From: Bradyrhizobium sp. Ai1a-2
GTDB taxonomy: Bacteria > Pseudomonadota > Alphaproteobacteria > Rhizobiales > Xanthobacteraceae
Length of the DNA: 64,000 nucleotides
Assembly: GCF_000426245.1 (NCBI RefSeq)
Contig: NZ_KE384513.1
Coordinates: 40,343 to 104,342, forward strand
Direction: 5' to 3'
Shown here: piece by piece, positions 50,312 to 59,851 of the stretch
Layout of the letters: every line of letters begins with the position of its first letter
How positions within the stretch are numbered: position 1 is the first letter of the stretch
Program-made: the position numbers and the translations under genes
The notes under the pieces: model-generated
The model's input: only the letters and a program-made list of their open reading frames with translations
Database searches by the model: none
What the model was told of the DNA's origin: nothing

Positions 50312-50698
50312 TTGTCAAGGCCTCCTGTTATCTCCGTCATTGACGATGATTCCTCCGTCCGGCTCGCGACGAAGAACCTTCTGACGTCGCGGGGATTGGC
50401 CGTCCACACTTTTGCCTCCGCGGACGAATTCCTCCGCTCAGCGGAATTGAACGATACGTCCTGCGTGATTACGGACGTGCAGATGTCGGCGATGAGCGGC
50501 CTTGACCTGCTGACGCATATGCGCAGCCTTGGCAATCGTACGCCGTTCATCTTGATCACGGCGTTTCCGAACGATACGGTGCGCGCCCGCGCGCTACAGG
50601 CCGGCGCCGTCTGCTTTCTTGCCAAACCGTATGCCAGGCTGGCGTTGATCAAATGCCTGGAAATCGCGCTGAAGGGATCGGACGGCACAAGCGCGTGA
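50312..50698 (+). CDS. Receiver-only response regulator
   Basis: 128 residues from TTG 50312 (weak SD). It reads ISVIDDDSSVRLATKNLLTSRG, CVITDVQMSAMSGLDLL (phosphoacceptor Asp), FILITAFPNDTVRARA and FLAKPYARLALI, a complete receiver domain without an output domain. It lies 106 bp after the FixJ-type gene and may act as a phosphate sink or a single-domain signal for the same pathway. Confidence 0.85.
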   Translation: MSRPPVISVIDDDSSVRLATKNLLTSRGLAVHTFASADEFLRSAELNDTSCVITDVQMSAMSGLDLLTHMRSLGNRTPFILITAFPNDTVRARALQAGAVCFLAKPYARLALIKCLEIALKGSDGTSA

Positions 50699-50699
50699 G

Positions 50700-51230
50700 G
50701 CTCAGCCCTCTTACGCTCATCTTGCTGCCTCTGAAGCGGTTGAGCGAGCGATCGAACAGGGTTTCCGTCGCAAGGGCCGTCAGCGGGTTAGAGCTCATTC
50801 TCTCGGATGACTTGCAGACGATGCTGTTGTCGCAAATCAGTGCCAGCGCCGCGTTCCAGGGCCAAACGGCGACGGGAAGTTAAACGCCGAAATGATTCCG
50901 GTGACGCCGAACGGATGCCAGCCTTCTATCATCCGGTCCTGACTGCGCTCCGTTGCGAAGGTGAGGCCATACAGCTGGCGTGACAGACCACAGCGAAGTC
51001 GCAGATATCGATCATCTCCTGGACCTCGCCAAAGCCCTCTGATGCAACCTTGCCGGCTTCGAAGCCAGCGTGTTGACGCGCAGTTCCTCGAAGAAGGCGG
51101 ACGAGTTCGCCGCGTTTCGGAGCGAGGATTTCTATTTGAACGTGGGCTCGGCCTACGCGAGATCGGCAGTGCCGGGCCTGAACCCAGCAATCGTGGCCAA
51201 TGCGTGGTTCGGCCACGGTGGAAAAGTCAG
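50700..51230 (-). pseudogene. Aldehyde dehydrogenase (ALDH7-like) fragment
   Basis: Reading the minus strand from ~51130: FEAGKVASEGFGEVQEMIDICDFAV, then in another frame GLSRQLYGLTFATER and WHPFGVTGIISAFNF, then in a third FPVAVWPWNAALALICDNSIVCKSSER and NPLTALATETLFDRS. Together they rebuild the middle of an aldehyde dehydrogenase of the ALDH7/piperideine-6-carboxylate type (GLSRQLYGLT.A.ER...WHPLGVVG.I.AFNFP...WNAALA). At least two frameshifts are present; the N-terminus and the catalytic Cys region are not found. Confidence 0.8.
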
Positions 51231-51298
51231 TCCGTCCCGCTGAGTGCCAAAATGGCTCGTCGTTGTCTGAGTCGTCGAGTCCGGCGCACGGGACGTGA

Positions 51299-51574
51299 TC
51301 ATCCCGCCCTATCATCGATCAAGTGCTTCAGCATGGCCTCGCAACCATTCTCGGCTTCCGCAAAGGTGCGGAACGGTGATCCGCCCACTCTGACGGCAGC
51401 CCCGTTGAAATGGATGGGGCGCCAAGAAGCGGCAAAGCCGGGCCGTCCGCGAAGTCCAGGACCGCGACTACTCTCCTTGCTGATCACGAACGAAAAGCTG
51501 CCGCTGCTCGCGCTCCAAATTTCCAATTCACTCACTGGATTATGGATGCGGTGGAAGTGTAGGGTCATTTGCAT
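51299..51574 (-). CDS. Small conserved hypothetical protein
   Basis: About 91 residues. It reads MQMTLHFHRIHNPVSELEIWSASSGSFSFVISKES, then GRPGFAASWRPIHFNG and GGSPFRTFAEAENGCEAMLKHLID. It looks like a folded alpha/beta protein with an intact frame, unusual in this decayed stretch. Start uncertain (51574 or 51568). Function unknown. Confidence 0.6.
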   Translation of the reverse strand: MQMTLHFHRIHNPVSELEIWSASSGSFSFVISKESSRGPGLRGRPGFAASWRPIHFNGAAVRVGGSPFRTFAEAENGCEAMLKHLIDDRAG

Positions 51575-51589
51575 CCACACACCGAGGCT

Positions 51590-51805
51590 TCAGTGGCGGC
51601 CGGACACAATCCGAACGTTGCGAGCCTGTAACTTTCGTGTCTTCCGGTCGGCGCCCATCTCAATCAACCCGCCCGTTTTCCGCAAGTGTGATGCCAAGAG
51701 GCAGGGCTGTGATGTGGAAAAGATGTCCTCGCCGCCGTCATCTGGCCGGATAAAGCCATAGCCTCGATCGGCAACAAATTTAGTAACTGTACCCCTGCTT
51801 TTCAT
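51590..51805 (-). pseudogene. Cold-shock protein gene with two compensating frameshifts
   Basis: From ATG 51805: MKSRGTVTKFVADRGYGFIRP, then DDGGEDIF, the normal CSP start with the RNP1-like KGYGF motif. After DIF the frame is lost for about 20 residues; the shifted frame there reads FHITALPLGITLAENGRVD, which is the expected CSP sequence. The original frame returns with EMGADRKTRKLQARNVRIV. One missing T and two missing bases near VD would repair it. If translated, RNP2 (VFVH) and loop residues are replaced, so RNA binding should fail. Confidence 0.75.
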
Positions 51806-52027
51806 TTCACGTCCAGAAAAATGCGATTGTTGCCACTGTCTCGCAAAAGCGGATTGTGACCGGGCTCCCCTTAGCAGACCCCTGCAGGGATCTAATTGTC
51901 CTAGATCAAAGACTGTGCGCGTATTTGCTGATAGCGTCACCACAGCGCAAGACCGAGACAAGGATTCCTTCGCTCAAGAGTAAAGGATGCATTTCGTCAA
52001 GCTGCTACCTCCCGCTAAGCAGGCGTT

Positions 52028-52440
52028 ATGGCAAGCAAGCGGCTGAGCGTGCGGGCGCTGCTGTTCTTTGGAGGCGCCACGCTCACGCTGGTGCCCACAA
52101 TCGTGACCGCAACTCTTATACGGCTGCCCTGCAGCAGCGCGGCGAGAAACTGCAGCTTGAGAAACTGAAGACCAGGGGCGAATTGATCGCCAATCTCCTG
52201 GCGCGCCGGCTTTACGGAGTCTGGATGGAGGTGACACGGTTCGCCACCAAGATCGATCCAACCGACCCTGCAAGCGCGCGCGAGCAAGTTCAGTTCATGA
52301 GCCGCTCGGTAGCCGCTACACTTGGCTCGGCGTTGCGGATGTCAACTGCAAGGTTCTGACGGCCACAGATGGAATGCTCGAGGGCGTAACGGTCAGGCAG
52401 GGACCGTGGTTTGGGCGCGGCCTTCCCACACCGACAACAA
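52028..52440 (+). pseudogene. Cache-domain sensor fragment
   Basis: Starts MASKRLSVRALLFFGGATLT (TM helix), continues in another frame YTAALQQRGEKLQLEKLKTRGELIANLLARRLYGVWMEVTRFA, and in a third RYTWLGVADVNCKVLTATDGMLEG ... PWFGRGL. Each piece fits the dCache_1 domain of a sensor kinase or diguanylate cyclase (YSWLGVAD.NG.V...GMLEG..V..RPWF). Two frameshifts and no downstream output domain remain. Confidence 0.7.
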
Positions 52441-52591
52441 GACGATAAGCAGGAGGGAACGGTGTCCGAACGCGGATAATCCGCACGCGGCCGCACTGAG
52501 ATGGCTGACGATTGGCGATGGCCGGCGTTCCACAGCGGACATGGACTTCGGACGCCCACGCGCAAGCTCCAGCAGCGTCAGCGTCTCCAGG

Positions 52592-54467
52592 CTAGACATG
52601 GGCGACCTCATTCACTTCCCGATTCACGCGACGCGCGTTAACACCGCCGCTCAATTGTCCTTGCTGCGCCTTCTGCACTTCCTCGCGAAGCCGGCTCCAG
52701 ATCTCGTGTCGCACATGGCCGAACTCCGGCAGCACACGCATGTCCTCCGCCTCGCTGCGCAGTGACTCCGGAATGTCGATGACCTGCTTTATCCGGCCCG
52801 GCCGCGAGGTCATCACCGCCACGCGCTGGCCGAGCACGACGGCCTCGTCGGTGCCGTGGGTGATGAAGACGACAGTCTTGCTGGTGGCACGCCAAATCCG
52901 CAGCAGTTCGCCCTGGAGCGTCTCGCGTGTTTGCGCATCTAGAGCGGCAAACGGCTCGTCCATCAACAGCACCTCCGGATCGTAGGCGAGGCTGCGCGCG
53001 ATCGCGACGCGCTGCTTCATGCCACCGGGCAGCTCGTGCGGATAGCGGTCGGCAAAACCGGACAAATCGACCAGGTCGAGGAAATGCCGCGCGATCTCCT
53101 GCCGCTGCCGTGCCTTGAGCCCGGCAATGTCGAGCCCGAACTCGACATTCTCCGCGGCGGTGCGCCAAGGAAACAGCGCGTATTGCTGGAACACGATGCC
53201 ACGGTCGCGGCCGGGTCCCGTGATCGGCCGACCGTCGAGCAGGATGCGGCCGCTGGTCGGCGTTGTCAGTCCGCCGAGCAAATCGAGCAGGGTCGACTTC
53301 CCGCAGCCGCTTGGGCCGACCAGGGCCAGGAACTCGCCGGAGCGAACCTCTAATGTAATGTCCTCCAGTGCCGTGAAGCGGTACGGCGGACGGCCGCCCT
53401 CACCTCGCGTCACGAATTCCTTGCGAACCCGCTCGAGCGTCTTGCCGGGACGGAAGTAATTGAACGCGTTGGTGTAGGTATCGGAGGCCTTGATCTGGCC
53501 CGGCTTCAACAGGCCGTCCTTCTCCAGCAAGTCGATCCACACCTGGATCTCAGCGTCCGAGATCACGCCGCCCTTGGTAGCAACGCCGGTGCTCTTCCAG
53601 TATTTGATCGGAGTGGCGTCCTCATTCCGTTTGCGCTCCGCGATGATGCGTTCGAAGCGAGCGCGGACCTCTTCCGGCGGAGTCGTCTGCGCCCAAGCGA
53701 TGGCGCGCGACACGCCTTCGATCAGCTTGCGGGAGGCGTCGGGGTTGTCCTTGATGAACTTGTCCCGCAGGACATAGGAACCGCCCGTGAATTTGCCGAA
53801 CAGATCGGTATCGGCAAACAGCCTGCGGATGCCACCACGTTCAAGTGCCTTGTCGCGCAACACACCGTTCAGAGTGGTCACTTCGACCTGGCCCTGGCGC
53901 AATACCTGCTCGCCGGTGACTGGCGGAATCGCCACCAGCGTCACCTGCTTGGCCTGTGCGGGCGTCAGGCCGTTGCGGGCCAGATACTCACGCAACACGA
54001 ATTCAAGGTGAGCGCCGAGCGTATTGACCGCAACCTTCTTGCCGATCAGGTCCGCGCGCAGTCCTGATCGGGCTGTCCTCCTTTACGTAGTAGCCGTTGT
54101 AGGTGTTATCATCAGATCCGTAATAGCCCACGACGGCCTTGATCGGCGCCCTTGCCGCGATCAGCTTGAGGATCGCGCCATAGAAGGCGCCGCCAATGTC
54201 GATATCGCCGGAGACCACGGTCTGGATGTCCTGCGGGCCGCTGATGGTGTTGCCGACCCATTTCAGCTTCAGCGGCGCGAGATAGCCGAGGTCGTCGGCG
54301 AGCTCGATAAATGTCACCTGCCCCGCCCAGCCCTGATAGCGGATTTCGGTCTTCTCGAGCGGCGGCTCGGCGAAGGCCGGGGCGGCGAGCCCCATCGCGA
54401 AGACTCCGGCAAGCAGCAGCCGCGCGGCGAGGTGCCGCGCACGAACAAATCGAAACAGAGGGTTCAT
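52592..54467 (-). pseudogene. Fused ABC transporter gene: binding protein + ATPase, with a frameshift
   Basis: From ATG 54467 a signal peptide and sulfonate/nitrate-type binding domain begin (MGLAAPAFAEPPLEKTEIRYQ, YYGSDDNTYNGYYVKEDSPIR). At ~54055-54066 the frame shifts; the next frame gives ADLIGKKVAVNTLGAHLEFVLREYL and carries the rest of the binding domain. Without a stop it runs into an ABC ATPase: VGPSGCGKST (Walker A), LPGGMKQRVAIARSL (signature), VLLMDEPFAALD (Walker B), FITHGTDEAV. No permease domain. It resembles TauA-TauB/SsuA-SsuB joined together. One base removed (A in AGGACTG) would restore the frame. Confidence 0.8.
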
Positions 54468-54495
54468 TCTGGCAAATCCTGTCAAAGAAGCGAGA

Positions 54496-55413
54496 TCAAG
54501 CGGCCTTGGCCGTTTGCGGTTTCGAGGTCTTGACGCGGGTCACGCTGTAACGGCCGTCGACGCTGCGCGGCACCTCGCCGTCGATGGTGGCGCGGCGGAC
54601 GACGCGATGCTGATCGCCATAGTCATTGACTGCGTAGTGCTGCGTCGCGCGGTTGTCCCAGATCGCGACGTCACCGGTCCGCCAGGTCCAGCGCACGGTG
54701 TTTTCCGGCGCCGTGATGTGGGACTGGAACAGGTCGAACAGTTTCTGGCCGTCAAATTTCGGCAGGCCGACGAAGCGCTGGACGAAATTGCCAAGGACGA
54801 GCGTGCGCTCGCCGGTGTCGGGGTGGACGCGCACCACCGGATGCTCGGTCTCGTAAATGGTGCCGGTGAACACCTCATCGAAATGCTTTTGGTCCGCCTC
54901 GGTCGCGCGCGTCTTCACGGCGTAGTCATAGGCGTTGCTGTGGACTGCCCAGAGCTCGTCGGCGAGCTTGCGCAGCGGCGCCGGCAGGTCGAGATAGGCC
55001 GCCGCCGTGTTCGACCACACCGTGTCCCCGCCGAAAGGCGGGATCACCACGCCGCGCAGCACCGAGATCTTCGGATAGGCGTCGACGAAGGTGACCTGGT
55101 CGGCACGGCCACCGCCCCGGCCCGAGTCGAGCTCCAGGATCGACGACGTGCCCTTGGTCGCGCCGACCGTCGGATGGGGCACGAGTTTTCCGAGGCGGAC
55201 GGCGAAGCGCTCCTGCTCGACATCGTCGAGATGCCCCTGGTCGCGGAAGAAGATGACCTTGTGCTCGAGCAGCACCTGGTTGATCGCGCGAATGACGTCG
55301 TCGGACAAATCGCCGGACAGCTTGATGTTTTTGATCTCGGCACCGATCCGCGCCGCACGCTTGATGATATCAGCGCGGGGAATGACGTTATCGATGGTGG
55401 TCGTATTGCTCAT
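54496..55413 (-). CDS. TauD/AtsK-family dioxygenase lacking the HxD iron motif
   Basis: 305 residues from ATG 55413. It has IGAEIKNIKLSGDL, EHKVIFFRDQGHL, LGKLVPHPTVG, VIPPFGGDTVWSNT, the distal NRATQHYAVND (H259) and the 2-oxoglutarate Arg (QHRVVRR, R270), as in alkylsulfatase AtsK and TauD. In AtsK relatives the segment reads DQWHTDVTFV; here it reads GRADQVTFVDAYPK, so WHTD is missing exactly (between codons 106 and 107, 55095/55096). H and D of the Fe(II) facial triad are gone. It is 28 bp upstream of the fused ABC gene and likely co-transcribed. The enzyme is probably inactive, though the frame is open. Confidence 0.88.
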   Translation of the reverse strand: MSNTTTIDNVIPRADIIKRAARIGAEIKNIKLSGDLSDDVIRAINQVLLEHKVIFFRDQGHLDDVEQERFAVRLGKLVPHPTVGATKGTSSILELDSGRGGGRADQVTFVDAYPKISVLRGVVIPPFGGDTVWSNTAAAYLDLPAPLRKLADELWAVHSNAYDYAVKTRATEADQKHFDEVFTGTIYETEHPVVRVHPDTGERTLVLGNFVQRFVGLPKFDGQKLFDLFQSHITAPENTVRWTWRTGDVAIWDNRATQHYAVNDYGDQHRVVRRATIDGEVPRSVDGRYSVTRVKTSKPQTAKAA

Positions 55414-56071
55414 GATCGTGGTCTCTCGTTGCGATCTTCTGGCCAAAGCTCCGGCATGCGCCGGTCGCACGGGCGGCGGCAGCAGAGAGTGATGGGTTAA
55501 TTCCTGGCTTTCGGTCCTGGTGGGCCGCGATTCGCTCCGGCGGCGGCTAGATGGTTCGCTGCACAGGAATCCCGGCGGTATAGCTCTCCGCCATCGTGTC
55601 AGCCCAGCACCGCGCGCAGAAGCCGAGATCATTCGGGCTGCTTAGCGAACGACGAGTGGATCGGATTGCCGCATGGTGAACGACCTCGCTTGAGCGTTAC
55701 AGATCGTAAAAGCGATCGCGGTGCAGTCAATGAAACGAAACCAGCTTTGTTTTTCGCGGCGAGCAATGTTCGCTTCGTTCGTCACGCGGACACGGAAATA
55801 TTTGCGATCATGGCCTCTTATTCGACCGCTTTACGCGCCCGACAGCACGCAAAATAAAGCCAGTCGGCTCACGAAACAGCAGGACTCACAGGCTTTCTTC
55901 ATCAGCACCAGCGCACTCATCTCCGATCGACGATGAGAAGGTTCATGCTTGCATACCCTGCAACAACGCAAGTTCATTCCATCGACAGCTTTGCGATCCC
56001 CGACATAGAGTCGAACGAAACCACAAGAGCGACACTGACATCCGACAACGACAAACATTTGCGAGCCGGCC
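55414..56071. other. Divergent intergenic region with no supported gene
   Basis: It separates the dioxygenase (minus) from the flavin monooxygenase (plus) and must hold both promoters. Small frames on both strands are motif-free. Confidence 0.5.
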
Positions 56072-57401
56072 ATGAGCAAACGGCAACTTTCCCTCAACTT
56101 CTTCATCTATCCGGACGGGCATCACGAGGCGGCCTGGCGTCACCAGGCTTCAACAACGAGCCGCATTCTCGACGTCACCTACTACCAGGAGCTGGCTCAA
56201 CGTGCCGAGGCGTACAAGTTCGACGCCGTCTTCTTCGCTGACGGCCCGGCGCTGGCGGACAATGTCCGCTACGCACAGCGGTTTCGGCTCGAGCCGATCA
56301 CCCTGCTTACCGCGATCGCGTCCGCCACCAAGCGCATCGGACTGATCGCGACCGCGTCGACCACCTATACCGAGCCCTACAACCTCGCGCGCTTGTTTGC
56401 CTCGCTGGATCACATCAGCGGTGGGCGTGCGGGGTGGAACATCGTGACAACGAGCACGCCGCAAGCGACCCAGAATTTTGGCCTGCCCGAGCACCCTCCC
56501 CATCATGAACGCTATGAGCGGGCGCGGGAGTATCTCGACGTCATCACCAGGCTCTGGGATAGCTGGGAAGACGACGCGCTTGTCAACGACCCCGTCTCGG
56601 GCATTTTCGCCGACACAAACAAGATCCACACGATCGACCACATCGGAATGCATTTCCGTGTGCGCGGTCCGCTCAATGTGTCGCGGCCGCCGCAGGGCCG
56701 GCCGGTCTATGTCCAGGCCGGCTCGTCCGACGACGGACGAGCCTTTGCCGCGCGTTTCGCGGAAGCCATCTTCACCGCGCACCAGACCCTGGCGAGCGCG
56801 CAAGCGTTTTATGCCGACATCAAGCGCCAGGCGCGCGCGTTCGACCGCAGTCCCGATCAGATCAAGATCCTGCCCGGGATCAGCCCGTTCATGGCCAGTA
56901 CGCAGGTCGAGGCTGACCGGCTCCAGGAGGAGTTCAATGCGCTGATCCAGCCGGAATTCTCGCGCACCCAGCTCCGCCAGATGACCGGTCTTGATCTCGC
57001 CGGGTTCGATCTCGATGGCCCTTTCCCGCGCCACCTGATCGACACCAGTGCCGCCCATGGTGTCGCCAGCCGCTTCAAGCTGGTTGTCGACATCATCGAT
57101 CGCGAGAAGCCGACGATCCGTCAGCTCGTGCAGCGGCTTGCCGGCGCACGCGATCGCCGGCCCGCCGGAAAAGATCGCCGACAACATCCAGACTTGGTTC
57201 GAGAATGGAGCGGCTGATGGCTTCAATGTCATGCCGCCGTGGCTGCCCGGCGGGTTCGACCTCTTCGCCGAGCAGGTCGTGCCGATCCTGCGCAAGCGAA
57301 GCCTGTTCCGTCACGACTACACGGGGGCCACGCTGCGCGACCACTATGGCCTGAACCGGCCGCCCAGCGTGTTCTCCAGCTCCATTCAGGCGATCGCGTG
57401 A
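56072..57401 (+). pseudogene. LLM-class flavin monooxygenase (NtaA/DmoA/SoxA-like) with late frameshift
   Basis: From ATG 56072 about 355 residues match the family: RQLSLNFFIYPDGHHEAAWR, EAYKFDAVFFADGPAL, TTYTEPYNLARLFASLDHISGGRAGWNIVTT, NFGLPEHPPHHERYERAREYLDVI, RPVYVQAGSSDDGRAFAARFA. At ~57151 the frame breaks (QLVQRLAGA), and in a shifted frame the ending continues AIAGPPEKIADNIQTWFENGAADGFNVMPPWLPGG ... ATLRDHYGL. These enzymes use FMNH2 and O2 to oxidise sulfides, EDTA or nitrilotriacetate. Probably inactive, since the C-terminal segment closes the active site. Confidence 0.85.
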
Positions 57402-57444
57402 TTGCCTGACATTCGCGGCAGGCGACGACCCAGTTTAGTTCAGG

Positions 57445-57579
57445 TCATGCTCCCCGGCATGAAGCAGCGGACGACTTCAGAGGTGGGTTCGCATACTGGC
57501 CGTCATCACGGGCCTGCGCGGAACCTTGTCCGATCGCGATGGTGACGAGCAACCCAAGCGCCTGAAGGATCCTAAGCAT
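57445..57579 (-). pseudogene. Truncated small secreted protein
   Basis: From ATG 57579: LRILQALGLLVTIAIGQGSAQARDDGQYANPPLKS, then an unrelated tail and stop. Signal peptide plus ARDDGxYANxPLK is the start of a longer secreted protein family in bradyrhizobia; the rest is missing. It could also be a real 44-residue peptide. Confidence 0.45.
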
Positions 57580-58201
57580 CTTCGCCTTTCGCGCAGCGAA
57601 TGTCCCAATGGCAGCATGCAAGCGGCGGCAGCGCCGCCGTGCCGGCTTGTCGGTGAGCAGCTCCCGGGTTGTGTGCCACCTCAATTACTCTGATGGGATA
57701 TTGCCCCTCGCGACGTGCCCGGCGATCGTTGCGCCGACTCGCGCGCGCGGCGTCAGCACTGCGATCTGATGTGGAGATGCCGGCATTCCACCGAGCATAA
57801 GCCGTGGAACGGGCGCCTGCTCCTCTGCGTTGACCGATGCCCGTGCCGCAAGCTGGTTTGGCGTGATCTGGCCGGGTTTGCGAGTACGCTGCTAAGCATC
57901 ATTCTCGTACGCGATCCCCCTTCCCTCGTATCCATCAGCCATTGGAGATTGCTGTTGGTGGTGACCGAGCATGCCTGTTGTGCCCATGCATCACCTCCAT
58001 TTCGTTTCGGCAACACTAGACCTGCACTTCCGCTCGTATCGTGCATTTTTTGGGGGTGATCTTGCAGCATTGCTGCGCTTGCGCAGGCAATCGGCGGCAA
58101 TGCCGAGCCGCTGCGATCGCCGCGACCGATAGCAAAAATTGTCCGCAAGCGAGCCCGGAGGTCCGCCGCCGGGCTTCGCTTTTTTCCGTCATCACTAAAT
58201 T
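57580..58201. other. Non-coding stretch
   Basis: No supported gene; frames on both strands are Cys/Arg/Ser-rich without motifs. The terminator at 58147-58185 is inside it. Confidence 0.45.
58147..58185 (+). terminator. Rho-independent terminator-like hairpin
   Basis: AAGCGAGCCCGG and CCGGGCTTCGCTT pair with a one-base bulge, followed by a T-run. It is oriented rightward although the nearest rightward gene ends at 57401, and it also separates the leftward ABC genes from this region. Confidence 0.55.
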
Positions 58202-59045
58202 CTAGCCGGCAGGTATCCCGAGCGGGCTCAGACGAGGCAGCGGCGCGGCGTTGTCGGGGCGTCGCAACAGGTTGAGCACGTGGCCCTTCAGGCGCACAAA
58301 CTCGCTCTCGGTGACAAGCTGAGCGTTCCTGGGCCGCGCAAATGGCAAGCGGATATCGTCGATTACCCTCCCGGGTCTTGCGCTCATGACGATGATCCGA
58401 TCGGCCAGGAACAACGCTTCCTCGATATCATGCGTGACGAATACGGTCGTTGTCGGGATCTTCGTCCAGATCTCGAGCAGCACCTCCCGCATCATGCTGC
58501 GGGTCTGCGCGTCCAGCGCGCCGAACGGCTCGTCCATCAACAAGACCCGCGGCTGATTGATGAGAACCCGAGCGATCTCAACCCCGCTGCTGCATCCCGC
58601 CGGAGAGCTGCGAGGGGTAGAAGCCTTCGAAACCTTCAAGCCCGACCAGGCGTAGAATTTCGTCCGCAGCCCGGCGCCGCTCGGCCCTGCCGATGCCACG
58701 CATTTTCGGCCCGAAGGCGACATTGTCGCGAACCCGCTTCCAGGGAAACAGCGTGTGCTGCTGAAATACGATTCCGCGATCCGGACTGGGGCCCAGAATC
58801 GTTTGAGCGTCGAGGGCCAAATGTCCGCTCGTCGCCTGCAGATGTCCGGCCAGCGCACCGAGCAAAGTCGACTTGCCGCAGCCGGACGGACCAAGGATGC
58901 AGACGAGTTCGCCCGGGGGAACCGTGAAGTCGAGATCGCGAACAGCCTCGAAGGCCTTCTCGCCCTCGCCAAGCGAGATAGAGACATGGCTGACGTCGAT
59001 TCGTCCTACGGTCTTACTTGGGGGATCCGATACCCGAATGTTCAT
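58202..59045 (-). pseudogene. ABC transporter ATPase (TauB/SsuB-like) with a single-base frameshift
   Basis: From ATG 59045: SHVSISLGEGEKAFEAVRDLDF, LGPSGCGKSTLLGALAGHL (Walker A), IVFQQHTLFPWKRVRDNVAFGPKMRG, YPSQLSGGMQQR, then stop. With one G removed from the GGGG run (58582-58585 on the plus strand as CCCC) the frame continues VEIARVLINQPRVLLMDEPFGALD (signature end, Walker B) and FVTHDIEEALFLADRIIVM. It overlaps the permease by 4 bp. Either a pseudogene or a homopolymer error. Confidence 0.85.
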
Positions 59046-59848
59046 CGCGCGACCGCCGGACGCCGCCAAGGCATCAAATATTGTCCGAGCGCCGTCAGGA
59101 GCCAACTGCTGCCCATGCCGAGCAGGCCGATGACCAGCATACCGACGATAATGTCGGCGTAATTCTGCAAGGTATAAGCCTCCCAGGTGTAATAGCCGAT
59201 TCTGAACTGGCCGCTTATCATCTCTGCCGTGACGAGGCAGAACCAGGACGTGCCCATGCCGATGGCAAGGCCCGTGACGATGCTGGGCGCTGCGCCTGGC
59301 AGCACGACCTCCCGCAGGATCGCGGCGGGCCTGCCGCCGAGGCTACGCGCGGAGGCGACCAGCCGGCGGTCGATATTGGTGACGCCATGAACCGTATTCA
59401 GGATGATAGGGAAGAGCGCGCCGATGAAGGTGATGAAGATCATCGACAATTCCGAGGACGGGAAGACCAGGATCGACAGTGGGATCCAAGCTACCGCCGG
59501 AATCGGCCGCAGCAATTCCAGTGGTGGCAGTAGCAGATCGCTGGCAGCGCGCGAGCAGCCGATTGCGAAGCCGAACACCACTCCGATGACGACGGCTGCG
59601 CCATAACCCGCGAACACCCGCCAAAGGCTGCTGCCGACATGCGCCATTAGTTTTGGAGATCTCAGGAGGACGATCGCGGATTCCGCCACCTCTGTGGGAG
59701 GCGGCACGTTGCGGAACGTCACCACGCCAAGATTTAGATGCAGCGACGAGGCGAGCTGCCACAGCGCGATGCAGCCGAGGATGGAGAAGCCTCGAACCAG
59801 CCAACGCATTACCGGCAGTCGGTCAGGGCTACGGCCGGGGGCAGCCAT
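59042..59848 (-). CDS. ABC transporter permease (TauC/SsuC-like)
   Basis: 268 residues, six TM helices, and the cytoplasmic EAA-like loop (NIDRRLVASARSLGGRPAAILREVVLPGAAPSIVTGLAIGMG). N-terminal NVPPPTEVAESAIVLL fits the sulfonate/nitrate/taurine class. Intact frame between a broken ATPase and an intact binding protein. Confidence 0.9.
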   Translation of the reverse strand: MAAPGRSPDRLPVMRWLVRGFSILGCIALWQLASSLHLNLGVVTFRNVPPPTEVAESAIVLLRSPKLMAHVGSSLWRVFAGYGAAVVIGVVFGFAIGCSRAASDLLLPPLELLRPIPAVAWIPLSILVFPSSELSMIFITFIGALFPIILNTVHGVTNIDRRLVASARSLGGRPAAILREVVLPGAAPSIVTGLAIGMGTSWFCLVTAEMISGQFRIGYYTWEAYTLQNYADIIVGMLVIGLLGMGSSWLLTALGQYLMPWRRPAVAR

Positions 59849-59851
59849 CGG

